Of a DNA stretch of 64,000 bases, positions 34,769 through 43,371 are shown piece by piece. The notes beneath the pieces were generated by a model, which was given only the letters and a program-made list of their open reading frames with translations, did no database searches and was not told the origin of the DNA. This DNA is from Novosphingobium percolationis. Lineage in GTDB: Bacteria > Pseudomonadota > Alphaproteobacteria > Sphingomonadales > Sphingomonadaceae. The stretch spans positions 124,001 through 188,000 of the forward strand of contig NZ_JAILYM010000001.1 in the NCBI RefSeq assembly GCF_020179425.1, written 5' to 3'. Each line of letters begins with the position of its first letter. Positions within the stretch are counted from its first letter, which is position 1. The translations under genes and the position numbers were made by a program.

Positions 34769-37264
34769 TCAGGCAAACTCCATGGGGCGCACTTCGGCGA
34801 GGTGCTGGTGCAGGTCGGCGTGCGCGCCGGCGGCGCGTTCGGCCCAGGGATCGTCCTGGCAGAACTGTTGCGAGTGACGGAACCGCGCGGCGAGGCGGGT
34901 CACGCTGTCGGGATCATCGAACAGCCCGGCCTTGACGTGATCGAGGCCGACGCGCTCGATCCACGGCGCGGTCCGTTCGAGGTAGTGCGCCTGTTCGCGG
35001 TAGAGCTGGATGAAGGCCGCACAGACCTCCATCGCTTCCGCTTCGGTCGAAACCTTGGTCAGAAGGTCGGTGGCGCGGACCTTGATCCCGCCGTTGCCGC
35101 CCACGTGCAGCTCGTAGCCGCTGTCGACGCAGACCACGCCGAAGTCCTTGATCGTCGCTTCGGCGCAGTTGCGGGGGCAGCCCGAAACCGCGATCTTGAA
35201 CTTGTGGGGCATCCACGAACCCCAGGTCATGCGCTCCAGCTTGACGCCGAGGCCGGTGGAATCCTGCGTGCCGAAGCGGCACCATTCGGATCCCACGCAG
35301 GTCTTCACCGTGCGCAAGCTCTTGCCATAGGCATGGCCCGAGACCATCCCGGCGGCGTTGAGATCGGCCCAGACCGCGGGCAGGTCTTCCTTCTTGATGC
35401 CGAAGATGTCGAGCCGCTGGCCGCCGGTCACCTTGACCATCGGGGCGTTGTACTTTTCGACCACGTCGGCGATGGCGCGCAGCTCCTTGGGGTTGGTGAG
35501 GCCGCCCCACATGCGCGGGACCACCGAATACGTGCCGTCCTTCTGGATGTTGGCGTGCATGCGTTCGTTGACGAAGCGGCTCTTCTGGTCGTCCTCGACC
35601 TCGCCTGGCCAGGCGCAGAGCAGGTAGTAGTTGAGCGCCGGACGGCACGAGGCGCAGCCATCGGGCGTCTTCCAGTGCAGCTCCTGCATCACCTGCGGGA
35701 TCGCCTTGAGGTTCTTTTCAAGGATCAGGCGGCGCACGTCGTCGTGGCCGAAGCTGGTGCACTTGCACAGCGTCTTGGGGCCCGACTGGACTTCGCCGCC
35801 AAGGGTGAGGGCGAGCAGGCTTTCAACCAGCCCGGTGCAGCTGCCGCAGCTGGCCGAAGCCTTGCACGCCCCGCGCACCGCGTCGAGGCTGCACGCCCCG
35901 GCCTCGATGGTGGCCACGACCTTGCCCTTGGAAACGCCGTTGCAACCGCAGATCTCGGCATCGTCCGAGAGGGCGGCAACGGCTGCGTTAGGGTCCAGCG
36001 AGGGCCCTCCATTGGCGAAGGCCTGCCCGAAGATCAGCGCTTCGCGGATGGGTGAGATGTCCTCGCCCTTCTTCAGCAGGTCGAAGTACCACGATCCATC
36101 GGCGGTTTCGCCATAGAGCACCGCGCCGACCAGCTTGTTGTCCTTGACGACGACGCGCTTGTAGATCCCGCGCGAGGCGTCGCGCATGACGATGTCCTCG
36201 GCCCCGTCACCGCCCGAGAAGTCGCCCGCGCTGAACAGGTCGATGCCGGAGACCTTGAGCTTGGTCGAGGTGACCGAGCCGGTGTAACCGGTCGGTTCCG
36301 CGCAGGCTGCATCGGCAAGCGCGCGGCACATATCCCACAGCGGCGCGACGAGGCCGTAGCAGGCCCCCCGGTGCTGGACGCATTCGCCCACGGCCATGAT
36401 CGCCGGGTCGCTCGTTACCATGTGATCATCGACGACGATGCCGCGTTCGACCACGACGCCCGCCGCCTTGGCGAGCCCGGTGGCAGGGCGGATACCGACC
36501 GCCATGACCACGATGTCGGCGGCGAATTCGCGCCCGTCCTTCAGCTTGACGCCGGCGACCTTGCCGTCGCGGCCGGTGATCTCGGCGGTGTCGCCGCCGG
36601 TGACGATGGTCTGGCCGCGACGTTCCAGCTCGCTCTTGAGCAGGAAGCCTGCTGCTTCGTCGAGCTGGCGCTCCATCAGCGTGGGCATCAGGTGGACGAC
36701 GGTGACCTTCATGCCGCGCAGGGTCAGGCCGTGCGCCGCTTCAAGGCCGAGCAGACCGCCGCCGATAACCACCGCCGAGCCGCCGTTTTCGGCCGCCGCG
36801 AGCATCTTGTCGACATCGTCGAGATCGCGGAAGGTGACGACGCCGTCGAGGTTGTGGCCGGGGACGGGGATGATGAACGGGTCGGACCCCGTGGCGATCA
36901 GCAGGCGGTCGTAGGCCTCGACATGGCCTGACCGCGTGGTGACGGTGCGGGTATCGCGATCGATGGCGGCGACCGGATCGCCCGAGATCAGCGCGATTTC
37001 GTTGTCCGCGTACCATTCGGGACCGTTGATCACGATGTCCTCGAACGCCTTTTCGCCTGCCAGCACGGGCGAGAGCATGATGCGGTTGTAGTTCACGCGC
37101 GGCTCGGCGCCGAAGATCGTCACGTCGAAGCGGGCGGGATCGCGGGCGAGGATTTCCTCTACCGCGCGGCACCCGGCCATGCCGTTGCCGATCACCACCA
37201 GGCGCTCACGGACCTGCGCGGATTCCGCTCGGTCCTGTTCGGTCACTGTCGTCGGGGCGTTCAC
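34769..37264 (-). CDS. nirB: Nitrite reductase [NAD(P)H] large subunit
   Basis: 831 residues. An FAD/NAD(P)H dinucleotide domain (VVIGNGMAGC, VVIGGGLLGLEAAH) is followed by BFD-like [2Fe-2S] clusters (CGCNGVSKG...CGSC) and a sirohaem/[4Fe-4S] reductase domain. The cluster ligands are C656 and C662 (TCVGSEWC), C696 and C700 (SGCPRNC). Reduces nitrite to ammonium. The start is GTG 37264, after AAGGGAAA; the open frame further upstream runs into the leader RNA. It is the first gene after the NasT-type leader/terminator at 37300-37402. Confidence 0.94.
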   Translation of the reverse strand: MNAPTTVTEQDRAESAQVRERLVVIGNGMAGCRAVEEILARDPARFDVTIFGAEPRVNYNRIMLSPVLAGEKAFEDIVINGPEWYADNEIALISGDPVAAIDRDTRTVTTRSGHVEAYDRLLIATGSDPFIIPVPGHNLDGVVTFRDLDDVDKMLAAAENGGSAVVIGGGLLGLEAAHGLTLRGMKVTVVHLMPTLMERQLDEAAGFLLKSELERRGQTIVTGGDTAEITGRDGKVAGVKLKDGREFAADIVVMAVGIRPATGLAKAAGVVVERGIVVDDHMVTSDPAIMAVGECVQHRGACYGLVAPLWDMCRALADAACAEPTGYTGSVTSTKLKVSGIDLFSAGDFSGGDGAEDIVMRDASRGIYKRVVVKDNKLVGAVLYGETADGSWYFDLLKKGEDISPIREALIFGQAFANGGPSLDPNAAVAALSDDAEICGCNGVSKGKVVATIEAGACSLDAVRGACKASASCGSCTGLVESLLALTLGGEVQSGPKTLCKCTSFGHDDVRRLILEKNLKAIPQVMQELHWKTPDGCASCRPALNYYLLCAWPGEVEDDQKSRFVNERMHANIQKDGTYSVVPRMWGGLTNPKELRAIADVVEKYNAPMVKVTGGQRLDIFGIKKEDLPAVWADLNAAGMVSGHAYGKSLRTVKTCVGSEWCRFGTQDSTGLGVKLERMTWGSWMPHKFKIAVSGCPRNCAEATIKDFGVVCVDSGYELHVGGNGGIKVRATDLLTKVSTEAEAMEVCAAFIQLYREQAHYLERTAPWIERVGLDHVKAGLFDDPDSVTRLAARFRHSQQFCQDDPWAERAAGAHADLHQHLAEVRPMEFA

Positions 37265-37299
37265 TTCAAGGTTTCCCTTTGCGAAACGCGCGGAACACG

Positions 37300-37402
37300 A
37301 AAAAGCCGCCCGAACGCATCCCTGTTGGGAAGGTCTGGGCGGCGACGTTGCCACGCGATGTTGAAACTGGATGAGGCGGCGCTGGATTGCCCATCGTTGG
37401 GC
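37300..37402 (-). promoter_or_regulatory. NasT (ANTAR) antitermination leader before nirB (leader 1)
   Basis: Read on the minus strand: hairpin P1 (37389-37402) is GCCC-AACGAT-GGGC; hairpin P2 (37339-37354) is GTGGC-AACGTC-GCCGC. Both have six-base loops with A first and G fourth, the ANTAR recognition pattern. The P2 3' arm is also part of the terminator 5' arm GCCGCCC (37337-37343), which pairs with GGGCGGC (37305-37311) and is followed by TTTTT. Thus NasT-stabilised P2 and the terminator exclude each other. It ends 36 bp before nirB. Confidence 0.85.
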
Positions 37403-37425
37403 GGCGCTTGTGCCTTCGAGAGAAA

Positions 37426-37477
37426 GGCTAACCGATTCGGGGCGGTAAGCGCAAGCCGTTTTTGCACTGCAGCAAAA
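37426..37477 (-). promoter_or_regulatory. Predicted promoter and palindrome for the nirB-nirD-nasA-cobA operon
   Basis: On the minus strand, CTTGCG (37450-37455) and TTAGCC (37426-37431) are spaced 18 bp and sit just upstream of leader 1. Further upstream is the inverted repeat TTTTGC-N6-GCAAAA (37460-37477). The same order, TGC-N6-GCA then GAATCG-n-TTAGC, occurs before leader 2, which supports a functional promoter, possibly nitrogen-regulated. The rest of the gap up to 37566 shows nothing recognisable. Confidence 0.5.
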
Positions 37478-37566
37478 TGGGCGACGAATTTTGTGGGGAC
37501 GGCGCCAGCGTTGGCGTTGTTTGACTCACGGACCGCCCACCCGGACGCGCCGTCCCCCGTACTGGC

Positions 37567-38817
37567 TCAGAAGGCGTAATCGGCCTCCAGCCAGAACTTC
37601 TTGGTATCGACGCCAAAGCCCTTGGCCTTGTAATCGGCATACTTGGCCAGGATCGCCACCTTGCGCACCTTGAAGCCAAGGCTGGCGTCCCATTCCTCGC
37701 CGTACTTCACGTGGCCGACGTCCGAGTGGAAATCGTGCCAGACCACGTTGGCGGTCAGGCCCTTGGCCTTGGGGAAGGCTTTGGCGAGGCCAACGTAAAC
37801 ATCTTCCAGCCCCGCTGCCGGGGTGGTCAGGAACAGGTCCGCCCAGCCGTTGAACTTGTGCAGCGTCGCCATCGGGGTCTGGAGCGCGATGCCCTTGTCC
37901 GATCCCAGCTTTTCGTATCCGCCGGTCGCGGTGAAGCCGTATCCGGCCAGGCCCGCCTCGGCATTGACGTAGTCGACGCCGTATTTCGCCGGGTTGTTCT
38001 TCCACCCCTGCTGGTGCGCGTAGCTGCCGACAAGGTTCAGCTTGACCTTCTTGCCCAGCGGCAGCGCGGCCGTCGCGCGCACGCCATAGGTCTGCGTATC
38101 GGCCAGCGTTACCGCCAGCGGCCCGATCTGTTCCTTGGTGTCGTAGTCGAGCAGGTAGGAGAAGCCCTTGACCGTCACCGGGCCCTGCTTGACGCCTGCC
38201 TGAAGGAACCAGAAGTGCCCGTCGTAGGAGGTGCGCGGTCCGGCATCGTGGCCGAAGATCGTGCGCTGGCTGTCGGCATAGGTGACGTCGGCCATGACCG
38301 GGCCGATGCTGGCCTCTCCGCGAACGGCATCGAAGGTCTGCTCGTTCTGGCGCCAGGCGACCCCGCCGACCCAGCGCTGGTCATCGAGGTTGATACGCTG
38401 CCGCCCGACGGTCAGGCCCAACTGCTTGGTGCGATACTGGAGCTGGAGGCGGTTCAGTTCGACGTTGGCGGGATCGGCAACCCCAGCAAAGGCCGGGCGG
38501 GCCTTGGTGGGCACGAACGACAGGCCGTTGTAGTTCTCGTCGATCGCCAGCGTCGCTTCCGCTTCGGCCAGCACGGAGAGGTGCGAGGGCGCGTGCTTCA
38601 GCTCGAAGCCGCTGCGCAGGCGCAGGGTGACGGCGTCGGCGTCCTTGGTAGGGGTATCGACGTTCTCCCAGCGGAGGCGAGCGTCGAGCATCGGGTCGAT
38701 GGTCAGCGTGTCCGAGATCTTGACCGGATCGCCGAAGGTCTTGGGTGCGGCGAGCGCGGGCTGAGCGAGGGCGAGCGGCGCCGCCAGCGCGGCCGCGCCG
38801 AGAAGCATGGTCTTCAT
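37567..38817 (-). CDS. Outer-membrane porin, alginate-export family, nitrate-locus type
   Basis: 416 residues. Signal peptide (LALAQPALA), then repeated amphipathic beta strands of the alginate export/porin fold (RLRWENVDT; KFWLEADYAF at the C-terminus). It would let nitrate or nitrite through the outer membrane. The start ATG 38817 has GAGGGAAAA; 68 bp separate it from narK, so they are probably one operon. Its end is followed by the leader 1 region. Confidence 0.85.
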   Translation of the reverse strand: MKTMLLGAAALAAPLALAQPALAAPKTFGDPVKISDTLTIDPMLDARLRWENVDTPTKDADAVTLRLRSGFELKHAPSHLSVLAEAEATLAIDENYNGLSFVPTKARPAFAGVADPANVELNRLQLQYRTKQLGLTVGRQRINLDDQRWVGGVAWRQNEQTFDAVRGEASIGPVMADVTYADSQRTIFGHDAGPRTSYDGHFWFLQAGVKQGPVTVKGFSYLLDYDTKEQIGPLAVTLADTQTYGVRATAALPLGKKVKLNLVGSYAHQQGWKNNPAKYGVDYVNAEAGLAGYGFTATGGYEKLGSDKGIALQTPMATLHKFNGWADLFLTTPAAGLEDVYVGLAKAFPKAKGLTANVVWHDFHSDVGHVKYGEEWDASLGFKVRKVAILAKYADYKAKGFGVDTKKFWLEADYAF

Positions 38818-38885
38818 GGTTGGATTTTCCCTCATGATTGGGGCCGGGGCGGTATCGTGCCGCCCCGGTCACCCGGCAGGACAAA

Positions 38886-40142
38886 TCAGATGCGGGCGCC
38901 CGAAAGGGCGGCGCCCCAGGTGGTCCGCCAGCGGCTCTTGACCGCGGTCAGCCCGGCGAGGGCGACGATGGCCAGTGCGGCGAAGATCATGAAGCCCAGC
39001 GAGGCGCTGCCTGTGGCCTTCTTGATCGCGCCGAGCGAGCTGGCGAGGTAGAACCCGCCTACGCCGCCGCCGAAGCCGACGAGCCCGGTCATCACGCCGA
39101 TCTCCTTGCGGAAGCGCTGCGGCACCAGCTGGAACACCGCACCGTTGCCGACGCCCAGTGTGCCAATCACCGCCACGAACAGCGTCACGGCCACGGCGAT
39201 CCCGCTGGTAGCGACCATCGCGATCACGGCCAGCAGCACGGCCGCCACGACATAGACCACGGTCAGCGTGCGGATGCCGCCGAAGCGGTCCGCCAGCGCG
39301 CCGCCCATCGGCCGCAACAGCGAGCCCATGAACACCGCCGCGGCCGTGCAATAGCCTGCGATCACAGGCGTCACGCCGAAGCTGTCGGCGTAGAAGGTCG
39401 GCAGCGAGCTGGACAGGCCGACGAACCCGCCGAAGGTCACGAAGTAGAACAGCATGAACCACCAGGCATCGGCTTCCTTGAGTACCGAGGCATAGGCCGA
39501 CAGCGGCTTGGGCGCGGGCTGGTCGGGGCTGTCCTTGGCTGCGACCAGGTAGAACACGAAGACTGCGATCAAGGGGATCAGCGCGAAGCCGAACACGTTG
39601 GTCCAGCCATAGGCCTTGGCCAGCAGGGCTGCGAACAGCGATGCGAACACGGTGCCCGAATTGCCCATGCCGGCAATGCCCATGGCTTTGCCCTGGTGTT
39701 CGGGCGGATACCAGCGGCTGGCGAGCGGCAGCGAGACTGCGAAGCTTGCTCCGGCAAAGCCGAGGATCACGCCGAGCGCCAGCGTGCCTTCGTAGCTCGA
39801 AATGCCGAAGTGCCACGCCACCGCCAGCCCGGCGATGACGATCACCTGGCTGATCGTGCCGGTCAGCTTCGGCCCGATGCGATCGACCAGCAGCCCGTTA
39901 ATCAGGCGGATGACGGCCCCGGCCAGCGTCGGGATGGCGACCATCATGCCCTTCTGCGCGGGGTCGAGGCCCAGCTCCTTGGAGATGATCGGCGCCAGCG
40001 GCCCGAGCAGCACCCAGACCATGAAGGCCATGTCGAAATAAAGGAATGCGGCCAGAAGCGTCGGGCTGTGCCCGGACTTCCAGAAGCTGGTGGACGTGGA
40101 TCTGTCAGATGCCATTTGCGATCCTGGGGCAAGCGTGGCCAT
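38886..40142 (-). CDS. narK: Nitrate/nitrite transporter (NNP family of MFS)
   Basis: 418 residues, ~12 membrane segments. It shows both NNP signatures: GFAGASFAVSLPLASRWYPP (with AGMGNSGT after it) and the nitrate signature GNGAVFQLVPQRF. It imports nitrate for assimilation. ATG 40142 is chosen as GGGAGGACC precedes it; ATGs at 40160 and 40115 are possible. The start is only 91 bp from the divergent phosphatase-kinase gene and no leader or terminator lies there; the second NasT-type leader sits 1.8 kb upstream instead. Confidence 0.92.
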   Translation of the reverse strand: MATLAPGSQMASDRSTSTSFWKSGHSPTLLAAFLYFDMAFMVWVLLGPLAPIISKELGLDPAQKGMMVAIPTLAGAVIRLINGLLVDRIGPKLTGTISQVIVIAGLAVAWHFGISSYEGTLALGVILGFAGASFAVSLPLASRWYPPEHQGKAMGIAGMGNSGTVFASLFAALLAKAYGWTNVFGFALIPLIAVFVFYLVAAKDSPDQPAPKPLSAYASVLKEADAWWFMLFYFVTFGGFVGLSSSLPTFYADSFGVTPVIAGYCTAAAVFMGSLLRPMGGALADRFGGIRTLTVVYVVAAVLLAVIAMVATSGIAVAVTLFVAVIGTLGVGNGAVFQLVPQRFRKEIGVMTGLVGFGGGVGGFYLASSLGAIKKATGSASLGFMIFAALAIVALAGLTAVKSRWRTTWGAALSGARI

Positions 40143-40233
40143 GGTTGGTCCTCCCTGCACTTGACGAGCGATGGGTTGAAGCGATCCTCACGCGGGCGGG
40201 CGACGTGCCCGTGCGCATGGGGTGCGAGCGGAA

Positions 40234-41925
40234 ATGAAGAACGTGGGTGAACTGGTTGTTGCGGCGGGCTTTTTCAGCGCGACCGGGCCGCGTGCGGACA
40301 ATCAGGATTTCGGCGGCGTCCATCTCGGCACCGCGACCGAGCGCGCGCGTCACGGCGTCGTCGCGGCGGTGGCCGATGGCGTCAGTGGCGGGCGCGAGGG
40401 GCGCGCTGCGGCGGAACTCGCCGTGCGCGCGCTGGTCGAGGGTTTCTACGCCATGCCCGAAACGTTGGGTCCGGCGCGCGCGATCCAGCAGCCGATGACC
40501 GCTTACAACCGCTGGCTCCACGCGCAGGGCCGGGGCGACAGCATGGCTAACAGCGGCGCGACCTTCACCGCGCTCGCGCTGCGGGGCCGACAGGCGCACG
40601 TCGCACACGTCGGCGACAGCCGCGCCTGGCGCTTTGCCGGAGGCAGGCTGACCTGCTTGACCACCGACCACGTCCGCCCGGAACCGGACCTCAACCACGT
40701 GCTGATCCGCGCGCTGGGGTTGGAAGCAGACTTGCGGCTCGATCACCTGACACTGGAGCTGGCTGAACTCGATCGCCTGCTGCTGACCACCGATGGCGTC
40801 CATGCCGTGCTGTCGCAGGCCCGCATCGCCGCAATCCTTGCCGAAAATGCCAGCGCCGAGGCGACCGCCGAACGTCTGGTCGAGGCCGCTCTGGCGGCGG
40901 GCGGGCGCGACAACGCCACCGCGCTGGTGCTTGATGTGGTCCGTCTGCCCGCACCCGATCACGAAGGCATTCTCGCGGGCGTATCCGCGCTGCCCTTCGC
41001 CGAACCGCCGCGCGTGGGCGAGGGGATCGACGGATTTCGCATCGACCGCGTGCTGAGCGAGGGCCGTCACGCGGTGCTGCTGGTCGCCACCGACCAGGAG
41101 AACGGCGAGCCCGTCGTGCTGAAATTCCCGCGTCGTGAAGTGCTGTCCGACCACACGCTGCGGCTGGCTTTCGCGCGCGAACTGCTGCTGTCGCGCCGCG
41201 TCTCCAGCCCCTTCGTGCTGGCCGCCCGCACCGTCCGTCCCGATCGGCAGAGCGCGCTCTACTCGGTCCTGCCGCTGCTGGAAGGGGAGAGCATGGCCGA
41301 ACGGCTCGAACGCGGTGTGCCGCCGCTCGAAGAGGCGCGACAGGCGGCGATCAAGCTGGTGCGCGCGGTCGCCGCCATCCACAAGCTGGAAGTGGTCCAC
41401 CGCGACATCAAGCCTGACAACGTCATGCTCACCGTCGATGGCGGGTTGAAGCTGATCGACCTCGGCGTCGCGCGCCTGCCGCGCGTCGAGGATTTCCATC
41501 CCGACGAGATCCCCGGAACGCCCGGCTACATGGCGCCCGAGCAATTCGAGGGCAACGCCGGCGATGCGCTGACCGACCAGTTCGCGCTGGGCGTCACGCT
41601 CTACCGCTGGTTCACCGGCCACTGGCCCTATGGCGAGCAGGAAGCTTTCCAGCGCCCGCGCTTCGGGGTTGCGCCGCCGCCCTCGCGCCATCGCCCGGAC
41701 CTGCCGAGCTGGCTCGACGCTGCGATCCTCGCAGCGATCGCGCCGCGCCGCGAAGATCGTTTCGGCGATATCGTGGAACTGCTGCGCGCGCTCGAAAGCG
41801 GCGGGGCGCTGGGGCTTGCCGCCGCGCGTCGCCGCCCGCTGATCGAGCGCGACCCCGCGCTGTTCTGGAAGGGCACGAGCGCCGCGCTGGCGCTGGCGTT
41901 GATCGCCTTGCTCTTGCTGCGCTGA
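40234..41925 (+). CDS. Fused PP2C-type phosphatase and Ser/Thr protein kinase
   Basis: 563 residues. Residues ~1-250 are a PP2C phosphatase (metal-binding DNQD, ADGVSGG, VGDSRAW, GRDNAT). Residues ~265-520 are a Hanks-type kinase with HRDIKPDN (catalytic D391), DLG in place of DFG, and APE. The C-terminus is a single membrane segment (ALALALIALLLLR). It sits in the nitrate block but on the opposite strand, between narK and nasS. Similar fusions occur in other nitrate assimilation loci, where a regulatory role is presumed. ATG 40234; GTG 40222 is an alternative. It is entirely antisense to any transcript from leader 2. Confidence 0.9.
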   Translation: MKNVGELVVAAGFFSATGPRADNQDFGGVHLGTATERARHGVVAAVADGVSGGREGRAAAELAVRALVEGFYAMPETLGPARAIQQPMTAYNRWLHAQGRGDSMANSGATFTALALRGRQAHVAHVGDSRAWRFAGGRLTCLTTDHVRPEPDLNHVLIRALGLEADLRLDHLTLELAELDRLLLTTDGVHAVLSQARIAAILAENASAEATAERLVEAALAAGGRDNATALVLDVVRLPAPDHEGILAGVSALPFAEPPRVGEGIDGFRIDRVLSEGRHAVLLVATDQENGEPVVLKFPRREVLSDHTLRLAFARELLLSRRVSSPFVLAARTVRPDRQSALYSVLPLLEGESMAERLERGVPPLEEARQAAIKLVRAVAAIHKLEVVHRDIKPDNVMLTVDGGLKLIDLGVARLPRVEDFHPDEIPGTPGYMAPEQFEGNAGDALTDQFALGVTLYRWFTGHWPYGEQEAFQRPRFGVAPPPSRHRPDLPSWLDAAILAAIAPRREDRFGDIVELLRALESGGALGLAAARRRPLIERDPALFWKGTSAALALALIALLLLR

Positions 41926-41973
41926 TGCCCCGTTCCTCGTCACGCCGGATCGTCCCTGCCAGACGCGCAACGC

Positions 41974-42080
41974 AAAAAAGCCGCCTCGATCTGACCGGAA
42001 AGGGCCAGTTCGGGCGGCGACGTTGCCACGCGTAGTTGATGCTGTGCGAGGCGACCTTTGGTCGCACCCCATCGTCGGGG
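41974..42080 (-). promoter_or_regulatory. Second NasT (ANTAR) leader, orphaned behind nasS (leader 2)
   Basis: Minus strand. P1 (42067-42080) is CCCC-GACGAT-GGGG. P2 (42014-42029) is GTGGC-AACGTC-GCCGC, identical to that of leader 1. The terminator pairs GCCGCC (42013-42018 side) with GGCGGC (41980-41985), with an inner ACTGG/CCGGT stem and TTTTTT (41974-41979). It lies between the stop of nasS and the 3' end of the kinase gene, pointing through that gene toward narK. P1 loop position 1 is G and not A, a deviation from the ANTAR pattern. Confidence 0.8.
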
Positions 42081-42102
42081 CGCGGCCGTCTCACGAGAAG
42101 GA

Positions 42103-42151
42103 AGCTAAGCGATTCGCGGGGGCGGCGTAAAGTTCTTTTTGCGATGCAGCA
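42103..42151 (-). promoter_or_regulatory. Promoter-like region before leader 2
   Basis: Minus strand: TGC-N6-GCA (42140-42151), then GAATCGCTTAGC, with TTAGCT at 42103-42108. The arrangement copies that before leader 1 (37426-37477), so leader and promoter appear to have been duplicated together. It lies within the 237-bp stretch 41926-42162, between the kinase and nasS stops. Confidence 0.45.
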
Positions 42152-42162
42152 TCAGGTCGGCG

Positions 42163-43371
42163 TCAGGGAAGGCGGGCAAGGTATCCTGCAAGGTCCGCCG
42201 GATCGAACACCCCACCATCAAAGAACTGGTTGCTTTCCAATGTCATGCGACCCTGCTGGGTGCCTACGACCGTGGTCCCGGCAAGGCTGCCTTCGACTTT
42301 CGAACTGGCCCCCGGAAGCGGTTCGGTGCTGCCGATGAGTGCGCTGCGGTAGACGTCGGGGCGGAACACCCGCGCGGCCTTCCGGGCCTCCTCAGAGTCG
42401 ATCGTCCCATGTTCCCAGCGCACCATCTGCGTGTAGAGCCACTCGGCCTGGCTCACCCACGGGAAGTTTGCCGCCTCGCGGTACTGGAACATGAAATCGG
42501 GGAAAGGCACGATCTCCCCGCCGCGCGCCAGCAGCAGGCGATCGGAAATGGCGCGGCGGATCAGTACCGGATCGCCGTCGAGATATTCGCTCCGCGCGAG
42601 GATCGCGGCGTTCTCGTCCCAGTGCTCCGGATCGACGAAGTGCCGCGCGGCCCGTACCAGCGCCCGCACCAGCGCCTCGACGTCCTCGCGCCGCTCGAGG
42701 AGCAGGCGCTCCTTCATCGCCAGCACCTTTTCCACGCCGCGCCGCCAGATCTGCGCCGTCATCAGCACGATCTCGCCCGCGCCGCGTTCCACCGCAACGC
42801 TGTTCCACGGCTCGCCCACGCAGATCGCGTCGACTTCGCCCGCCTCCAGCGCGTCGGCGCAGAAAGGCGGGGCGACGGTCGTGATCTCGACATCGTGGTC
42901 GGGACGGATGCCACAGCCTGCCAGCCAGTAACGCAACATGTAGTTATGGCTGGAATGGCGATGCACGACGCCGAAGCGCAAGGGATTCCCGGCCTCGCGC
43001 CGCTCTTGCGCCACCACGCGCAAGGCCGCGCCCGCCGCCACCGGATCGGCAAGGTGGCCGGGCGTGGTCAGCCGCCGGGCAAGGTCGGGTCGCATCGTCA
43101 CCGCATTGCCGTTCAGCCCCAGTACGAAGGGCACCGACAGCGGCTGTGCCGGGCGTCCCCGCCCCAGTGTGGTGGCGATGGCGAGCGGGGCGACCATGTG
43201 CGCGGCGTCGCTGTGGCCATAGAGCAGCCGGTCGAGCACGGTGGCCCAGCTCATGTCCTTGACCAGCCGCAGCGACAGCCCCTCGGCCTCGGCGAAACCG
43301 TGTTCGCGGGCCAGGATCGGCAGGCAGGCATCGACCAGCGGCAGGAAGCCGACGGTCAGTTCGCTCGACAT
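42163..43371 (-). CDS. nasS: Nitrate/nitrite-sensing NrtA-like protein NasS
   Basis: 402 residues, NrtA/CmpA-type nitrate-binding fold (LTVGFLPLVDACLPILAREHGF; FGVVHRHSSHNYMLRYWLAGCGI). There is no signal peptide, as expected for the cytoplasmic sensor NasS that holds NasT inactive until it binds nitrate or nitrite. The ATG at 43371 overlaps the nasT stop by one base (TGATG). A transporter role is unlikely because no permease or ATPase is adjacent. Confidence 0.9.
   Translation of the reverse strand: MSSELTVGFLPLVDACLPILAREHGFAEAEGLSLRLVKDMSWATVLDRLLYGHSDAAHMVAPLAIATTLGRGRPAQPLSVPFVLGLNGNAVTMRPDLARRLTTPGHLADPVAAGAALRVVAQERREAGNPLRFGVVHRHSSHNYMLRYWLAGCGIRPDHDVEITTVAPPFCADALEAGEVDAICVGEPWNSVAVERGAGEIVLMTAQIWRRGVEKVLAMKERLLLERREDVEALVRALVRAARHFVDPEHWDENAAILARSEYLDGDPVLIRRAISDRLLLARGGEIVPFPDFMFQYREAANFPWVSQAEWLYTQMVRWEHGTIDSEEARKAARVFRPDVYRSALIGSTEPLPGASSKVEGSLAGTTVVGTQQGRMTLESNQFFDGGVFDPADLAGYLARLP

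Noticed and set aside
41926..42060. Leader-2 hairpin as a terminator for the kinase gene on the plus strand
   Set aside because: On the plus strand no T-run follows the stem (it is an A-run ahead of it), so termination would work only on the minus strand.
42163..43371. NrtA-like protein as the binding component of a nitrate ABC importer
   Set aside because: It has no signal peptide, there is no permease or ATPase beside it, and it is coupled to nasT, all of which fit NasS.
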